From: Cristatella mucedo | Lineage: Eukaryota; Bryozoa; Phylactolaemata; Cristatellidae | Direction: 5' to 3' | Assembly: GCA_009760855.2 (NCBI GenBank) | Contig: WPIO01000472.1 | Span: 1-39,451 of the forward strand | DNA length: 39,451 bases | Made by a program: the position numbers and the translations under genes | The notes under the pieces: generated by a model | Told to the model about the DNA's origin: nothing | Seen by the model: only the letters and a program-made list of their open reading frames with translations | The model's database searches: none | Shown: positions 37,004 to 39,451 of the stretch, piece by piece | How the letters are laid out: each line of letters opens with the position of its first letter | Position numbering within the stretch: the stretch's first letter is position 1

Positions 37004-38437
37004 GAGCACTGAAAGCAATGGCAAGTCTCCACGACGTATTTGCATCTTCCCCTATCTGAAGCGGACTGTCAACATCTTGTGCGATAACTGTATGCTACGG
37101 GTAGCTGCTGCGGATGGCTTCGATCTTGCTCAATTGGCCTTTAGTTGGCGTCTTTTCTTAGGGATACATATATCCTTTTGTTGTATACATAGTCTCAATA
37201 AATATTTATTATCTTACTTGTAGTATCTTCTATCCGCAGGCGTTCCGAGTAACTTATCACACATACTAAAACCATTGACGCGTCTTTTTCTCCGTGAACA
37301 TATATGCTCTCTAGTTATTATTTGTCCTAATGAATAACTCGTCAGCCCGCTTGTAGGGCCTTTAAAGCCACGGCGTTGCGGGTACATTAAATCCCAAGCC
37401 GGCATTGTTTTCGCTTTTTTTCTTTGAGAAATATATGTCCTCTAGTGCAATTATTAGTCTTAATTAATACTTCGTTTTCCCGTTGGTCGATCTTCACAGC
37501 GCCAGCGTTTCGATAAAGCTCTCATCTCCTGTATAAACCTTTTCGCGTGTTTTTTTCGAGAAATATATATCCTTCAGTTGCATACATAGTCTCATTTCGT
37601 AATTTATAATATTACCGGTACAACCTTCTAAGCACAGGCATTCCGAAGAAGTACTTTTATCGCCTGAAATAAATTACACGTGTTTTCAATGGCAAATATG
37701 TATCATTTAATGTTTGAATTAGTCTGACTAAATCAAGATTTATCCTACTAGTAGTGCCTTTAAACCACAGGCTTCGGGCGTAAATTATCGCCGCCGCAAA
37801 ATTTATCAACGCACGCGTCTCGGGATCGTTTACCTTAAAATAGTCTCATTTAACAATTTATTATCTTTCTGGTAGTACCTTCCAAACGCAGGGGGCCCGA
37901 GTAAATCCCCTCCTTAAACCATTAACGCGTCTTTTCTTTCGGAAACGTATTTTCGTTATTGTTCCAATTAGTCTTAATAAGTACTGCATTATCCAACTTG
38001 TCGATCCTTCAAGCTGCCGGCGATTCGCAAAAGTTATCTTGTAAGCTATAGCCATTTACGCGTCCTCGTTTCTTGTAATATAGCTCGTTTAGTATTATAA
38101 ATAGTCTCAATGAATGCATATATATTTCTCACAATTTGTACCAACCAAGCACAGGCATTCCGAGTAAGCTATTTCCCTGCTATAGCCATTTGCGCGTTTT
38201 TGCTTCTGGAAATATGTATCCTTTAGTGTTGTAAATAGTCTAATATAATGCATTGTGATGCAGCTAGAACATTCCTATAAACGCCTGGCGTTCCGAGTAA
38301 TTTATCTTTCCCGTTAAAACAATTCAGGGGTCTTTTCTTTAGGAAACAAATTTCCTTTAGGTGTATAAATAGTCTTAATAAATTTTTATTATCTTACTTG
38401 TAGTTGCTTCTAAGCGCAGGCCTTGTTGCGTACCCGA
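37004..38437. repeat. Domain B, copy 14
   Basis: This 1434-bp copy again has older states as in copies 1 and 2: CTATCTGAAGCGGACTGTC in the linker, ATACATAGTCTCAATAAAT in monomer 0, ACCTTAAAATAGTCTC in monomer 5 and CTTTTCTTTCGGAAACG in monomer 6. Monomer 4, however, has the interior form (ATTTAATGTTTGAATTAG). Monomer 5 starts GGCTTCGGGCG. Confidence 0.93.
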
Positions 38438-39451
38438 TTGTTACGTACACGATATTAACAGACCCGATTGGTACGAGACCCCGATTTATAGTACCTGATG
38501 GATTATTCCTGTGTATTAAGTCCCGATTATTACGTCCTCGATTATTAAGTGCCCGATTATTACATACCCGATTATCACGTCACCGATTATTATGTGCCTG
38601 ATCAATACAAGCCCGATTACTACGTCCCCGATTATTACGTCCGCGATTATTTGGTGCCTGATTATGACATACCCGATTATCACGTCACGGATTATTATCA
38701 GCCCAATTATTTTGAAGCCTACTTTTATTTCCCTTATTTTTCGCCACCGATTATTACGTCTTCTATTATTACGGATCCGATTATTAGGTGCCCGATTATC
38801 ACGTGCCCGATTATTACATACCCGACTATCACGTCACCAATTATCACGTCACCGATTATTATGTGCCCGATCAATACAAGCCCGATTACTACGTCCCCGA
38901 TTTATACGTTCGCGATTATTACGTGCCTGATTATTACATACCCGATTATCACGTCACGGATTCTTATCTGCCCGATTATTATGAGGCCTACTTTTATTTA
39001 TTTACTTTTCATTATTAGGTGCCTGATTTATTACATACCCACGCCTATGTTCACGTCATGGACTTATTATCAGCCGTTGGGGGGGGAAGTCATTATTTAT
39101 GAGGTTGTCCAACTTTTATTTGATTTACTTTTTTTTTCGTCCGCCGATTATTACGTCCTTAATTATCTACAATACCACGATTATAAAGTGGCCGATATTA
39201 CATACGGATCGGATTCTCACGTCACTGGTTATTCACAGCCCGTATTATGAGGCCTTCTGTTATTTACCTGAATTTCTCACCGAATATTACGTTTCTACAT
39301 TTTATGTCAAACGATTATTCGGTGTCGATTATCAATTGTCCTTATTACTTACATACGCCGGAATATTACGTCACCGACTAACACGTCCCAATTAGTAGTG
39401 TGGCCCGATCAATACAAGCCCGATTACTACGTCCCGCGATTATTAGGTGCC
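38438..39451. repeat. Domain A, copy 15 (truncated by the window, degenerate)
   Basis: The head module (38438 to the GAAGCCTAC spacer near 38714, about 276 bp) and second module (to about 38983, 269 bp) are recognisable. The third module is missing about 140 bp with a junction near 39008-39011, and a degenerate 139-bp module and the start of the 314-bp module follow. The window ends inside the fifth module. Confidence 0.88.
39008..39440. other. Degenerate terminal tract, probably low-quality sequence
   Basis: This tract can be aligned to modules three to five of other A copies, but only with many scattered insertions, deletions and substitutions, including a G8 run near 39080 that occurs nowhere else. 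The last bases (GATCAATACAAGCCCG onward) become regular again. Mixed indels without a preferred base change look like uncorrected long-read error near a contig end. Real decay at an array edge is the alternative. Confidence 0.6.

Larger units (their letters stand above)
1..39451. repeat. Composite higher-order satellite array filling the window
   Basis: The whole window is a head-to-tail array of one composite unit. Using TTGTTACGTACACGA as the unit start, units begin at 1, 1983, 4742, 7456, 9868, 12451, 15426, 18401, 20927 (one mismatch), 23906, 26630, 30019, 33002, 35981 and 38438. The periods are 1982, 2759, 2714, 2412, 2583, 2975, 2975, 2526, 2979, 2724, 3389, 2983, 2979 and 2457 bp. Each unit is a variable 15-bp minisatellite domain (A) followed by a near-constant domain of about 1435 bp (B). 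No inverted unit was seen. Neither window edge reaches unique DNA, so the array may extend beyond both ends. Known satellites with this organisation lie in eukaryotic heterochromatin; the location here is inference. No gene, RNA gene or mobile-element hallmark was found in any unit. Confidence 0.96.

Noticed and set aside
1-39451. rDNA intergenic spacer (variable subrepeats plus a constant part)
   Set aside because: The layout is similar, but no 18S, 5.8S, 28S or 5S rRNA sequence lies between the units over 14 periods.
1-39451. Telomeric or simple microsatellite repeats
   Set aside because: No run of TTAGGG, TTTAGGG, TTAGG or similar is present; the only simple repeats are T-runs of up to about 15.

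Overview
This window is satellite DNA from end to end. I find no credible protein-coding gene, rRNA, tRNA, transposase, reverse transcriptase, CRISPR array or unique flanking sequence. Every base falls into one large head-to-tail array of a composite unit about 2.4-3.4 kb long (14 complete-unit junctions; the first and last units are cut by or lie at the window edges). The organism is almost certainly a eukaryote, because nested satellites with higher-order structure are typical of eukaryotic centromeric, pericentromeric, subtelomeric or B-chromosome heterochromatin. I cannot name the taxon. CpG is retained at about two per 15-bp repeat, which argues weakly for a genome without heavy CpG methylation of this repeat.

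Each unit has two domains. Domain A (15 copies, about 19.4 kb in total) is built from variants of a 15-bp repeat, consensus CCCGATTATTACGTC. These are arranged in larger modules separated by a spacer containing GAGGCCTACTTTTATTT. Domain B (14 copies, about 20.1 kb in total) is a 112-bp linker followed by ten diverged monomers of about 120-135 bp, each starting near GGCGTTCCGAGTAA and usually containing ACGCGTCTTTT. All monomers are in the same orientation.

Domain B is almost constant in length (1426-1439 bp), while domain A ranges from 548 to 1952 bp. Essentially all unit-length variation comes from gain and loss of whole A modules (about 277, 269, 259, 139, 314 and 285 bp), with breakpoints at or near the shared spacer. 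This looks like unequal exchange or replication slippage.

Region by region: units 1-3 (1 to about 7455) contain the oldest-looking and most divergent B copies. Units 4-13 (about 7456-35980) are strongly homogenised, with one odd mosaic B copy at 19490-20926. Unit 14 and the fragment after it (35981-39451) again carry older states, and they also show many small indels that look at least partly like sequencing or assembly error near a contig end.

The many open reading frames of 60-425 codons are a side effect of the 15-bp period: it is a multiple of three and lacks stop codons in five of six frames. Their encoded pentapeptide repeats (PDYYV, PIITS, RLLRP, IIGDV) should not be taken as proteins. 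The interest of the window is in its satellite architecture and evolution, not in a gene system.
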